A stretch of 59,177 bases of DNA, from contig JBBHKE010000785.1 in the NCBI GenBank assembly GCA_037447655.1, forward strand, positions 10,572 to 69,748. Reading direction: 5' to 3'. The notes beneath the pieces are model-generated. The model was not told the DNA's origin, did not search any database, and saw only the letters and a program-made list of their open reading frames with translations. Below, one piece after another: positions 12,354 through 22,415 of the stretch (position 1 is the stretch's first letter; each line of letters begins with the position of its first letter). Position numbers and translations under genes: made by a program. Origin of the DNA: Zygnema cylindricum (lineage: Eukaryota > Streptophyta > Zygnematophyceae > Zygnematales > Zygnemataceae).

Positions 12354-13175
12354 ATCCAAAACCTTTTAAACACCTCACGAGCAAAATGGAAAACCTTCGC
12401 ATAGTCGTAGCCATAAACTTCCCACAAAAATACATACTGACTCCTGATGCTGGACTCTTTAAAAGTGAAAATTTCAAGTTCTCATCAAACACTTAACCAC
12501 TTCAACATAACTGGGGAAAATTAGATATGACACAATGTCAGAAAAATGAACCCTAAAAAACCCTCTGTAATACTGTTCCTCTCTCTGCACTTCTCCCCTC
12601 GAATTAGGAATTGGTTCCATAACCTCAAAATCGAGCTTTATTTTCTTTAACTGCTATGATTTTGGCTATTGCCCCAACGGCCCGGTATAGAAAACACTAA
12701 AGCGAATAACTTGGAGAAACTATCCAGTACAGTTTCTCCAGGTTAAGTTAAGTTTTCTGAATCAAAAGAAATGTGCCTATCCGTTTTGTAAAATTGAATC
12801 ACTTATGACTCAATTGCCTGGCCCGATTCCACTTTTTGGACCAATTCCATTTTCCCATACTGACCCTTCCATAAACATCAGTTGCTTGTGAAGCCATGTC
12901 CCGAAAAATTGTCTCATTCCCAGATTTAAAAAAAGTCGGCAAAGCTGGAAATGCATTGTCGCCTCTTTTCATAAATAGTATGACCTCAACAATGTTGAAT
13001 CCTATAGAGCATTGATTACTTCGTATTTTACACCAGATTGTGTTCGGTTTCATGTGAAGTAATTGCTAAAACCCCTATAATGCAAAAATGAATTCGGGGT
13101 AGGTGAAAGCTTTGTCAAATACAACCAAGCCAAAACTTAATAAGTGGGTTAAAGACTCACCGTAAAAGATGTTTA
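12354..13175. other. Spacer 3' of the zinc-finger gene, function not recognised
   Basis: No exon chain is recognised. An 84-codon minus-strand ORF at 12799-13053 has unremarkable composition and no family resemblance. A good minus-strand donor (ACG|GTGAGT, near 13158) lies just downstream of the zinc-finger gene's stop codon, so a spliced 3' UTR or an alternative last exon here is possible. Confidence 0.4.
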
Positions 13176-16100
13176 TCATGAAAGCCACCCAGAACGAGAC
13201 AGAGTTGAAAAAGCTGCAACAGAAGCTGTCTCTAAAGCTCTCGGAAAAACTTGGCCTTGCATGTCCATGGGAAGAGGAGGAGGAGGGGGAGGTGGAGGAA
13301 AGGAGGGAGGTGGGGGTGGAGGAGGAGGGGAGGGAGGAGGCAAAAGGGGTGGAGGTGGAGGTGGAGGCGGAGGCATTTCTTCCACACCACTCGTCCCATA
13401 AATGAGAACACTATTAAACTCTGTGGGAAGACAGGAGACTGTCCCACACACAACTCCATCACTACAAATATTCATATTGGACTCCACGGCGACTACCTCC
13501 ACTCCCCCTCCGAGTCCCTCAACATCAACATCCATATCTTCACACTCCCCTTCCCCATCAAGTTCGGCTGGGATGGCCCCATTTTGACCGTCTCGACTAC
13601 ACACAAACCTCTCACTCGTCTGACCCATAAAGACATATTGCTCTGGATTGGTCGACAAACCTCCTAAACCCAAACCCACACCTTCCACTGGAGGTGCTCC
13701 TGAAAAGTGACTGAAGCCGGTGATCCCCAAATTAGAACCAGGCTGCAAAGAACCATGCCCATTATGTGGGCCTACTCCTAACCCTAACCCTACCTCCTCT
13801 CCTCCTTCCCCTACCTCCTCTGCCTCACTGACATCCGATAAACCATCATCGGCCCAAACGTCTTCTACCACTCCTCCCGGAGCCGCCCCTTGCAATGCCT
13901 GCCAGCGTTCTAAAGGACCCAAAGGGACAGATTCCGACCAACTTCTCTGTCCATTTCCCTTCCCTTGACCTATGCAGTCGTTTCCTTCCCTTGCCTCGAC
14001 AAATGCACTAGGAGATGTCCTCTGCAGTAGTGTCCCTGTCTCTTGTCCATCTACCGCCTGCGACGTGACAACTGGATCCTCCAGAGGCTCGGAAGAGGGA
14101 GAGGGAGAGGGAGGTGTGGGACTGTCCATCATAGCATACTCTATTTGGGAAGCGTAGTGAGACGGGAGAGGAGGAGGCTCTTCCTCCCACTCCTTTGAAG
14201 CTCTCTCCACTTGCAGAGCGACCACATCAGCTGCCACAGCTGCTAAAACTGCCGCAACTGAAGCGGTCGTTGTTGTTTCAGGTAAAGCATTAATGGTGTC
14301 ATCAATGAGGTCCAGTGGTAAGGCCTTACCATCATCCGGTCTGATTTGACTTTCAGGCAGTTGCACTTCATTTCGTGGCTCATGTTTGCTGTTATAATCT
14401 TCAAACTTGACCAATTCTGGTTCCTCCTGTCCACACCGATCTTTCATTTCCACATCAACCTGAGAGACCTGATCCACTCTCACTTCCTCTTCAGATCTTG
14501 AACAAGTACCTTGCTCCGTATTATCTTCTATATCTGCTTGTGTCACCTGTGTCACATTGCAAACTGCCTCCTCTACCTCCTCCCTTTCCAACTCCTCCCT
14601 CTCCAACTCCTCTCTCTCCAACTCCTCTCTCTCCAACTCCTCTCTCTCCAACACCTCCCGCTCCACCTCCCTCTCCTCCTCCTTCGCCGTCGCTGCCTCC
14701 TCCTCCTCGTCCTCCTCCACGTCCACGTCCACCTCTACGTCGACTTCTACTCTACTTTGGATGTCCAACTTGCCTGTTTCACCAGAGCCAATATCACATT
14801 CAGGGCTACCCTTCATCTCGCCGGCTCCAATATTCTGTTCTACCTCATCTTTAGCCTCTACCCCTTCCCCCTCCTTGTCCACATCTGTTTGAAGCGCCAT
14901 TGAAGCCTTCACCAATGCGGACGCAGTCAGAGAAGGACTTGGAGTTCGGTCAGGCTCCATATGGGAAGCCAACAACCTGACAGCTGTCATCTCTGCCACA
15001 CCAGCCTGCCCTTGAGAGCTCACAAGGGATAAACTTCTCTCAGATTCGTTGCAAGAAAATTCGCCTGGTTCCAACTCCAAGCTACTATCCTTTCTTTCTT
15101 TCTCCACTTCCCTTTCAGGACTTTCTACACGCACTCCTGCTGCTCCAGTGATGAGAGCTGAGAGCGACTGAAACTCGTGAGGATGTGAATCACGTGAGCC
15201 ATCTTCCTTCCGATTCTCAAGATTTTCAGGTTGATTCAAAACAGCCGTTAAGGTTACCGCTGCAGCAACTGCTGAAGCATTATTAGAAGCACCTAAAGTG
15301 GCAACAACGTCTGTTACCATCGTTTCAAGGGTAGTGGAACACTGACTCGCCTGTGAAACCTCAAGCCTTTCCTTTCGAGAAAGTCGATCTTCATCTTCAG
15401 GCACTGTTTTTCTCCGATGTTCTCGAGGAGAGAACCCATCTTCGTGTTTGACAGGTCGTCTGTGATGATGATTAGGCAGGCTCGAACGTGGCTGCTTGAC
15501 TTCCTTACCACTCAAACTCCTCTGAAGACCCGATAAAATATCAATCTTATCTTGAGATGCAGGTTGACGATTGCTGCTAAAACCCTTTAACCGCTGTTCT
15601 GAGGTTCCACTCGCACCGAGGCTACCTACTCTCGTAAGCGTCTTTACTTTTTGACTATCTTTCTCATACTCCTTGTCATCCTTCTCCTTCAAATTGCAGC
15701 TAACTCCATTTGGAAGAGGAGCTTCTCCGACCACTCCATTCTTTGGACCGCGGTTCCGCCGAGATGCAGGGAGCATAGCCGTGTGGAGGATTCGAGGAGA
15801 ACTGTTGATTACACGGTGCAATTGTCGGGCTAACTCTTCATCATCGACAGAAACTGTCCCTGACTTAGTCGTGGGCAATGGAGGAGGAACTTCTTCCTTG
15901 GTTACTTTCAGCAATGTAAGCTTTTCGAGCTTCTGAGAAAAAACAGTCTTCTCTATCCTCGCCTCCTCCACACAACCATTATTGTTTTCTTTACCAGGGG
16001 CTCTTTCCATAATTCCAGAAGAGTCATGCCTCTCGTTTTTCAAATGCCGTCGTTTCTCCACAAAACCCTCATAAACCCCCTCACCTTCCCTCTCTATTCT

Positions 16101-18488
16101 GTCCAGACTGCTTGTCTTTCCACTCTCTGCTCGCTCTAACTTTCTTCTTTCTGACCTCTCTCTCTCTAGCTTTGGTTGCCTTTCTCCACCTTCTAACCTC
16201 TCCTCCCTGTCCCACATTTCACAATTCTGTGGCTTCACCAACCGATCATTGATTTTCCCAAGCCTCTCAAACCTGTCAAGCTTCTCAGACTTTCTTTGTA
16301 ACCTGTCACTTTTTTCACTCTTTTCTGTCTTCACATCCCTGTATCTGCCGAATCTCTCCCCCTTCTCAAACTTCCCTGATCTTTCTCCACTTTCTGCTCT
16401 CTCATTGGACATTGTCTTTGTAGACCGGTCATGCCTCACATCAAACCGATCGTTTTTCTCTCTTTTATCCATCCTAACTCTCTCCATCTTGTCAACCTTA
16501 ATGGAACGTTCCATCCGTTCAACCCTTTCTCCCTTATCTCCCCTCTCTGTCCTCTCTCCCCCTCTCCTCTCCCCCTTCTCTCCCCTCTCTCCCCTCTCTC
16601 CCCTCTCCCTCATGCTGTCACTTCTCTCAACTCTCTCTAGCTTCACAATCTTCACATCCCTCTCCAATTTCTGTGTTTTCTCCATTCGTTCAAGCTTGTC
16701 CATTACCCTTTCGTACCTGTCCCTCCCCTCATCCAATTCCATCCTCTCTTGGTTATCCTCCTTGCCGCTATCATCTTCACCCTCCTTGAGTTCATTCGTA
16801 TCCATCCCTACCTCCTCCGAATCAAACATTTCTTCCTCACCCACCTCATTCTTGTCCCCTCTCTCCTCCCAACGCGACGATGACTCGTATTTCTCTAACC
16901 TATAACCCTTCTCCAAGTCCCTCTCCCTCTCCTTCTCCACCTTCACAACTACATCACTGCTTCCGTTGCCTTTACTTTCCCTCGATCGAGATTCCTCCCT
17001 CGATCTGCTTCCTATCGAGTTCCTAAATTCCCGCATACTGCGTCCTTCTCCCATAGCCAATGCCGCGGCTGTCTCAAGTGCCTCTTTTGCTTTAATGGCC
17101 GCTTTTGCCGCGGCCGCCGCCTTCACCAAAAACCTCGCCCGAGCGGCCGACGCAGCCTTGGAGGCAGCAATGGCCGCTGCCCGAGTCTCCGCCGCCATCT
17201 CCGCCGTCGGAGATGAGGGATCACAGTTCCCAGAGACAACTCTTTCAGAGGAGATCCTTTTAGAGTCGAAGGGTCCAGAGACAATACTCTTTGGAGTCAA
17301 GGCTTCCATAGAAGGGGCATGGTGTTTATCAGAGGTAATGTTCCCAGAATTAACCCTAGAAGATTTGTAGTGCAACCCTGAATGACTATCACTGGCTTCC
17401 GTTGCCTCCTCCACCCCGTTGGGACTCATTGTCACTTCCATATCGTGATGTCGACTTCGTGACTCACGAGATCCTCTCGGTCTTTTCTTCCGAGGACTGA
17501 GGCTTTCCTCCGGAGAGTAGGAAGGTGGCACCTCTTCTGGAGAGCAGGTAGGAGCATGCCACGTGGCAGCTGTCTGTTTTCGCTGAGGCGGATGCATACC
17601 CACACTGGAGCTCCGTCCATTTCCGGCCGAAGAACTTGTAGACCGAGCCCGACACAAAACACCACTCCAAGGCTCCTTATTCTTGGGGTGTTTACAGTCC
17701 GGACATACATAGGATTCCTCGTCGATAAGAGAGCTGTGACCAAGGACTTTCTCTTCACACGAGCGATGCACGCATCGACTGCAAGTCTGGCATGATAACC
17801 ACACATCTCTGTTTTCCATTTCACACATATCCGGGTAGATTCCAGAACAAAGAGGACAGAAACTGCCTTTACTGTACCGCGAGCCACACGAATTACAAAG
17901 GACGACGTCCAGGTCATCTTTCCTCCCACGGCGCCAGATGGCACATTCGCGAGTCCCACAATTACTGCACTGCTTCGGAGATCTTGACACAGAGGGGAGA
18001 GCGGGGAGAGAATTTCCATGGCCTGAGGCAAGCTTCCCATCTTGGCTTGAAATCTGACTTCGAATAGGGGTAGAGTTAGGGTTAGGGTTAGGGTTACCAG
18101 TAGGGGTCAAATTAGGGTTACAGTTAAACGTACCATTAGAGCTGCTATTGAAGTTGCCATTGTTAGTATTAGAATTACTGATGGAACTATTATTATGATT
18201 AACAATAGGATTATTCCCAGGGTTGCTGGTAAAGTTACCACTATTAGGGTTCGTGTTAGGGTTACTACTGGAATTGTCAAACTGAGGATCTGAAGACGAG
18301 CAGGCGTGAATGAGAGAAGAGGGTTCCGGAATCCATCCACTTTGCTTTAAATTTGCAAGAAGGCGCTTACGAGGAGGCAATGAGCCCCCCATCATAGAAG
18401 GGGATGGCATCTCGACCATGGGCGCCATGCTCATCTCGCCGGCCATGGGGAGAGAGAGAGTGATGGCATGCTGAGAAGATTCAGCCAT
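13176..18488 (-). CDS. Large GATA-like plus PHD-like zinc-finger protein, 1770 aa, single ORF
   Basis: One uninterrupted frame from an ATG in good context (GCCATGG) at 18488 to TGA at 13176. Residues 38-50 contain a basic PPRKRLLANLKQSGW box. Residues 65-140 are Asn/Ser/Pro-rich. Residues 174-202 match a GATA-type finger (CSNCG...WRRG...LCNSCG), followed at 211-265 by a PHD-like Cys/His finger (CPLC...WLSCQTCSRCVHRSC...VCPDC). An Ala-rich helix follows (about 430-476, AAETRAAAIAASKAASAARA), then a very long Arg/Glu/Lys/Asp-rich region (about 520-800), ELEREELERE repeats (about 1266-1305), and Pro-rich tracts (about 1701-1744). The paired fingers suggest a nuclear, chromatin-associated protein; PHD fingers often read histone H3 tails. 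I recognise the architecture as plant-like but cannot name an orthologue. Lack of introns in so long an ORF contrasts with the intron-rich neighbours. Low-complexity parts may vary in length between strains. The C-terminus is less certain than the start. Confidence 0.85.
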   Translation of the reverse strand: MAESSQHAITLSLPMAGEMSMAPMVEMPSPSMMGGSLPPRKRLLANLKQSGWIPEPSSLIHACSSSDPQFDNSSSNPNTNPNSGNFTSNPGNNPIVNHNNSSISNSNTNNGNFNSSSNGTFNCNPNLTPTGNPNPNPNSTPIRSQISSQDGKLASGHGNSLPALPSVSRSPKQCSNCGTRECAIWRRGRKDDLDVVLCNSCGSRYSKGSFCPLCSGIYPDMCEMENRDVWLSCQTCSRCVHRSCEEKVLGHSSLIDEESYVCPDCKHPKNKEPWSGVLCRARSTSSSAGNGRSSSVGMHPPQRKQTAATWHAPTCSPEEVPPSYSPEESLSPRKKRPRGSRESRSRHHDMEVTMSPNGVEEATEASDSHSGLHYKSSRVNSGNITSDKHHAPSMEALTPKSIVSGPFDSKRISSERVVSGNCDPSSPTAEMAAETRAAAIAASKAASAARARFLVKAAAAAKAAIKAKEALETAAALAMGEGRSMREFRNSIGSRSREESRSRESKGNGSSDVVVKVEKERERDLEKGYRLEKYESSSRWEERGDKNEVGEEEMFDSEEVGMDTNELKEGEDDSGKEDNQERMELDEGRDRYERVMDKLERMEKTQKLERDVKIVKLERVERSDSMRERGERGERGEKGERRGGERTERGDKGERVERMERSIKVDKMERVRMDKREKNDRFDVRHDRSTKTMSNERAESGERSGKFEKGERFGRYRDVKTEKSEKSDRLQRKSEKLDRFERLGKINDRLVKPQNCEMWDREERLEGGERQPKLERERSERRKLERAESGKTSSLDRIEREGEGVYEGFVEKRRHLKNERHDSSGIMERAPGKENNNGCVEEARIEKTVFSQKLEKLTLLKVTKEEVPPPLPTTKSGTVSVDDEELARQLHRVINSSPRILHTAMLPASRRNRGPKNGVVGEAPLPNGVSCNLKEKDDKEYEKDSQKVKTLTRVGSLGASGTSEQRLKGFSSNRQPASQDKIDILSGLQRSLSGKEVKQPRSSLPNHHHRRPVKHEDGFSPREHRRKTVPEDEDRLSRKERLEVSQASQCSTTLETMVTDVVATLGASNNASAVAAAVTLTAVLNQPENLENRKEDGSRDSHPHEFQSLSALITGAAGVRVESPEREVEKERKDSSLELEPGEFSCNESERSLSLVSSQGQAGVAEMTAVRLLASHMEPDRTPSPSLTASALVKASMALQTDVDKEGEGVEAKDEVEQNIGAGEMKGSPECDIGSGETGKLDIQSRVEVDVEVDVDVEEDEEEEAATAKEEEREVEREVLEREELEREELEREELEREELEREEVEEAVCNVTQVTQADIEDNTEQGTCSRSEEEVRVDQVSQVDVEMKDRCGQEEPELVKFEDYNSKHEPRNEVQLPESQIRPDDGKALPLDLIDDTINALPETTTTASVAAVLAAVAADVVALQVERASKEWEEEPPPLPSHYASQIEYAMMDSPTPPSPSPSSEPLEDPVVTSQAVDGQETGTLLQRTSPSAFVEAREGNDCIGQGKGNGQRSWSESVPLGPLERWQALQGAAPGGVVEDVWADDGLSDVSEAEEVGEGGEEVGLGLGVGPHNGHGSLQPGSNLGITGFSHFSGAPPVEGVGLGLGGLSTNPEQYVFMGQTSERFVCSRDGQNGAIPAELDGEGECEDMDVDVEGLGGGVEVVAVESNMNICSDGVVCGTVSCLPTEFNSVLIYGTSGVEEMPPPPPPPPPLLPPPSPPPPPPPPSFPPPPPPPPLPMDMQGQVFPRALETASVAAFSTLSRSGWLS

Positions 18489-19950
18489 GGCCGCTCTGCT
18501 GATAAAAGGACAGAAATCGGAGCCCTGAGGACGAGCATGCCTCCGATGAGACCCGCCAGGCAGCTCCCTGACAGAAAATAAAGATGTAAGCCTCTCCTCC
18601 TTCCTTAAAAACCAAAATGTTACGGCGTGCAGATGAAAATATGAGTATGACGTGTCATACGTGTCTCGTTTTCAGTTCGATCACTCTCATTCCACAAGTT
18701 TGGGACCCAGGCAGTGTCTTCAGGCATCTTCAAGCAGTGAACATGGCTATGTCTTGAGTATGTACACACACAAATGGGCTGATGTGTGGTCTTGAATCGA
18801 GCGGTGCATGATTAGGGTTTCGGAACCGGCCAGGACCAGCCCTAGAAGGGAGTGGAAAAAATGGCAGTTGTTTCTCCTTTCAGGCTTGGTTCGCTAGGGT
18901 TTCCTGGTGACATATTGACTGTCGCTTGGCGACAGCTGTGCGACAATTGCCAGAAAGCATTTATGATCCGTAATGTACGGCATATGTTTTACTGGTTAAT
19001 AGAAGTTTGAACTAATCACGTGAGGAATTCCAGCACTTGAGAAAATCGCATGGATGGTTAACGATCGCTTTGAACGACAGTTTTTATCGCATTCAATATT
19101 TTAATTTTTGTTATGAACACGCACCGATCAAACGAAACATTCCAGAGAGAAACCCTAATTTTTTTCACCAGATATTAGGTCGAAAAACTTAAAACCTGAC
19201 TCAGCTAAGATACCTCCATGTTCGCAAACCCTAAAATTGAGCCAAAACCACTGAAATATATTCTTGACGTGGCATGAATACAGATCGACAGGTTGCGGCC
19301 AATCCTTAATGCGTAGAAAAAGGACAGAGTACACCGCGAATCTTTATTAGTGTATATACATTGTTACTGTAAAGAAACAAATAGTATTATAAGCTCTATT
19401 TTGAGTTGATGGGCATGATGCCAACAAGACATTAAACCCTAATTTACACATCAACACTAATCTGATCCCATAGTGTAGCCGTGTTCACATTGGTCAAACG
19501 TTTTCGAAAAAAAATGCACGAAGGAAAGTAAACGCTATTTTTTTCACTCCTCATCAAGCGCATGCACATAGGAAAATGACAAACATGTACAGAAACAATT
19601 TCGCAGGGGTCGCGGACCTCCACTTTCCTTCGTGGGTCCTTTGCAAAATTTTACGGCGTCCTCGTCACTCCCCCTCTTTCTCACTCGACCACTCCTATTT
19701 CTCTCGTATTTACACGAGATGCAGCAATAATCGTGTCAAATGAAAGGTATATTATTTTCTTTTTTTTGAATATTTTTGGTCTAAGTTTGATGGCATATCG
19801 AATGATAAAAGATAAAAAAACAAAATCGGGAAGCCATGGAGGAAAATGTACGTACTGATGACGTCACATGGTAGCATGAATTCGCTATGTCACAAAACCC
19901 TAAACATCTACAACGTCACAAAAACCTCGACATCTACAACTGTCGCCGTT
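18489..19950 (-). promoter_or_regulatory. Upstream region of the zinc-finger gene with a cluster of telo-boxes
   Basis: Telo-box-like AAACCCTAA or its complement occurs at about 18811, 18893, 19150, 19223, 19433 and 19893. In plants telo-boxes mark promoters of growth-related genes and are bound by TRB proteins, which can recruit Polycomb. Here they lie 0.3-1.4 kb upstream of the start codon. Some could be scattered telomere-like debris, which is common in this window. Confidence 0.4.
19332..19475. mobile_element. Possible TA-flanked MITE (short, diverged)
   Basis: The left end reads TACACCGCGAATCTTTATTAGTG, matching the MITE family termini. The right end (AACACTAATCTGATCCCATAGTGTA) is only a weak inverted match. 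It could be a deletion derivative, or two unrelated ends. Confidence 0.4.
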
Positions 19951-20107
19951 TTTAGGAAATTTCGTTGTTAGCGTCGCCGTTTTTAGGAAGTTTCGTAGTT
20001 TCGTACTCGTCTACATTTCGTTTCGTAGACTGTCGCACATTTTGTAGACGTCTACAATTGTCACATATTCGAATTAATGAACGCACAAGTACAGTAACGA
20101 TTGACAT

Positions 20108-20835
20108 GGGCACACTTTGAAAATTACACTGTAAAATCGGCGCTAAATCCAAAGTAACGTTTCAAAGTTTCGGTTATATGGGGACACGCCCTTAGGATGT
20201 ACAAAAATTTGGCATCTTGTGTTTTTCGATCCACTTCCACGACAAAAAACGTCATCTTCAACCTTATGTTTAAAACACACGCTCGATGTGTTTTAAAACT
20301 AGGTAATTTCGAAAAACAAATAGGAACATATATTCGCAGGTGCCGTAATTTTCGAAAATTTTCATATGATTTCCAATGACAATGAATAGTACAGATTTCA
20401 CTATGTTTTGTCCGTTTCCGTTCAATACGACGAAGAAAAGTACACAATCTGTTTGGTTTTGTCCGTTTTCGTCCAGTAAAGTTTTTTTTTCAGGGGCCTC
20501 GAAATTCTGATGCCATTTCACGTCGATCAGACAGGAGACACGAAGGCAAAGCGCATTTTTTTCGACCGTGAAACGACACAAGACTGGAAGGCGATACGTC
20601 TACAATGTCACGGTAAGACATGCGATGTCACAAGCAATTCCAAAAAAAAACGTGCGACAAGACAGATTGTAGATGCTGACAGCCGTCACAAGTATTGTCG
20701 ACGTATACAATCGTCACAAACGTAAGTTACGATTACGTTCTTACCCATAGGGACACTTGAAAACCGGGTACGGCGGATCCGCGCTAAAATACAGAGTAAC
20801 TTCGCTAAGTTCGAAGTACATGGGGACATACCTTA
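20108..20835 (-). mobile_element. TIR element related to the 58.0 kb element, inverted and damaged
   Basis: Collinear in reverse with 58026-58680. Shared landmarks include CGACAATACYTGTGACGG, GTGACATTGTAGACGTA, the AAAAAAACGTCATCTTCAACC block, and an end block of about 90 bp containing GGCGGATCCGCGCTAAAATA. The end block appears twice (about 20108-20190 and 20751-20835). ORFs such as the one beginning MPFHVDQTGDTKAKR recur in all three copies but are broken and do not resemble transposase. Confidence 0.65.
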
Positions 20836-21628
20836 AGGGAAACCTTCCATCAGGCGTTCCCAGTAATCGTACGGTCACGTTTACTGGTAGTAATACTTGT
20901 AACACCTTTCCATCAGGTAGTGCTAGTGAAGCAAAAAATGCTTACATGTTATATTGCGATTGGCACCACGTAGGATCCTGTTGAGCCGCCCGGGAATGAA
21001 GAAAGTTTTGAAAAGGACAAAATCGCAACTGCATATCTATACGGGCGGTCGCCGATTAATATATCTAGTAGCGTCACGCTAATGTACAATCTGAACGTTC
21101 TTGTATTTGTCGTCGTACCGACGGCCACTAAAACCGTTACAAGATGAAAGTTGGTACAAATGTCCATGAATGTACCATTTGTACATTCATGTATTATCGT
21201 TGTACTGTACTTGGTTGTGCACATTTATCAAGGAGGCGTGACAAGATGTCCTACAACCAAGATTTTGTCGTCGAACAGGGTGGCTTTGATGTCATAAGGT
21301 ACACGCCATTTGCCACACGTAAGTTTATAACTTCACGTCCGTCGTGGATCGACTCTGACTTTTACAAGTGGACCAATACACGCGTCCAGTAGGCGCAAAT
21401 TGTCCTCCTGAGGACAGTCAGAGGAGACTAGCCAAACACTGGATACAAGGGGCGTTTGCGTTGAAAATTCGAAATCGGACGGTGGAAGTTTTCGCCAAAA
21501 AGTCTGGAGAATCTTAACGAATTTCTAGTAAACATCTTTTGTAAAAAAAAAAAAAACAGCACGGCTTAGCATGGAATGGTACGTTCTCCAATAAACAACT
21601 CCACTTTTCGCCTGATGGAAGGTTACTC
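20836..21628. mobile_element. TIR element with TTA target duplication (PIF/Harbinger-like MITE)
   Basis: 793 bp. The left end AGGGAAACCTTCCATCAGGCG and right end CGCCTGATGGAAGGTTACTC are inverted repeats, and TTA flanks both sides (20833-20835 and 21629-21631). Its termini share the TTCCATYAGGCG core with the elements at 44.3, 53.7, 55.3 and 56.0 kb. It abuts the preceding TIR element. No intact transposase. Confidence 0.75.
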
Positions 21629-21710
21629 TTAGACGACCTTTTAGTATTCACAGACACTCGTCAATGTTGCCTACGAGCCCTCCAGCAACTGCCAACTGGC
21701 GTGCTACTTG

Positions 21711-22043
21711 TCACTTTTGAATTGACGGGCGACAAACGCCCTTTTGTTTTCGTTAGCGATATTTGCCTTGCGACATCATCTGCCGCGCAGAGGTCGCAAT
21801 CGGGTACCCGAATCCGTTCCCGATCCTTACCCGGCCGGCCGTGTCAGATCCCAAACGGATTCGGGTGCCGAATTTTGGGGGCCGGCCGGATTCGGTCGGA
21901 TGATTCAAAAACAAAAAATAAATAAATCCGGTACGGCCAGATTCGGGTACCCGATTGCGACCTCTGCGCGGCAGATGATGTCGCAAGGCAAATATCGCTA
22001 ACGAAAACAAAAGGGCGTTTGTCGCCCGTCAATTCAAAAGTGA
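21711..22043. repeat. Perfect 104-bp inverted repeat (foldback structure)
   Basis: Arms at 21711-21814 and 21940-22043 are identical in reverse complement over 104 bases, separated by a 125-base GC-rich spacer. A third partial copy of the inner motif (GATTCGGGTACCCGATTGCG) follows at about 22053-22073. Overlapping ORFs on opposite strands therefore start with the same residues (MFSLAIFALRHHLPRRGRNR); this is a consequence of the palindrome, not evidence of a gene. Transcription would give a long hairpin. Confidence 0.9.
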
Positions 22044-22192
22044 TCGGGTACGGATTCGGGTACCCGATTGCGACAGCTGTGCCACGTCATGCATGTTGCA
22101 TCGGCTGCAGGCTGCATCGCACCGAAACGTATCGCTTATTGCTTATCGCCCCGACGCGATGGGATAGGGGGCAGATCGTTACGGATCTACTA

Positions 22193-22413
22193 CAACCACG
22201 AATCGCTATTAGCGTCAAGGTTTTTTTCGCCACTTAAAACATCTTTTCTCCGTACACACTTGCTGGATTTTCAATTTGAGACCACCAATCGGAAGCTGAG
22301 AATGTAACCTTTCAATCGCAACCGTCAAATCTATAATCCGACAAGTGTTTACGAAGAAAAGATGTTTTAAGTGGCGAAAAAAACCTTGACGCTAATAACG
22401 ATTCGCGGTGGTG
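22193..22413. mobile_element. TA-flanked MITE, CACCGCGAATCG-type, about 221 bp
   Basis: Long inverted ends: left CACGAATCGCTATTAGCGTC plus a CGCCACTTAAAACATCTTTTC block, mirrored at right by GAAAAGATGTTTTAAGTGGCG and GACGCTAATAACGATTCGCG. TA flanks at 22191-22192 and 22414-22415. The terminal arms are about 70 bp, so the element folds almost completely. Nearly the same as the copy at 42.1 kb. Confidence 0.85.
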
Positions 22414-22415
22414 TA

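Noticed and set aside
21744-22010. Two opposite-strand ORFs with identical N-termini.
   Set aside because: The identity follows from the perfect inverted repeat and is not evidence of coding.
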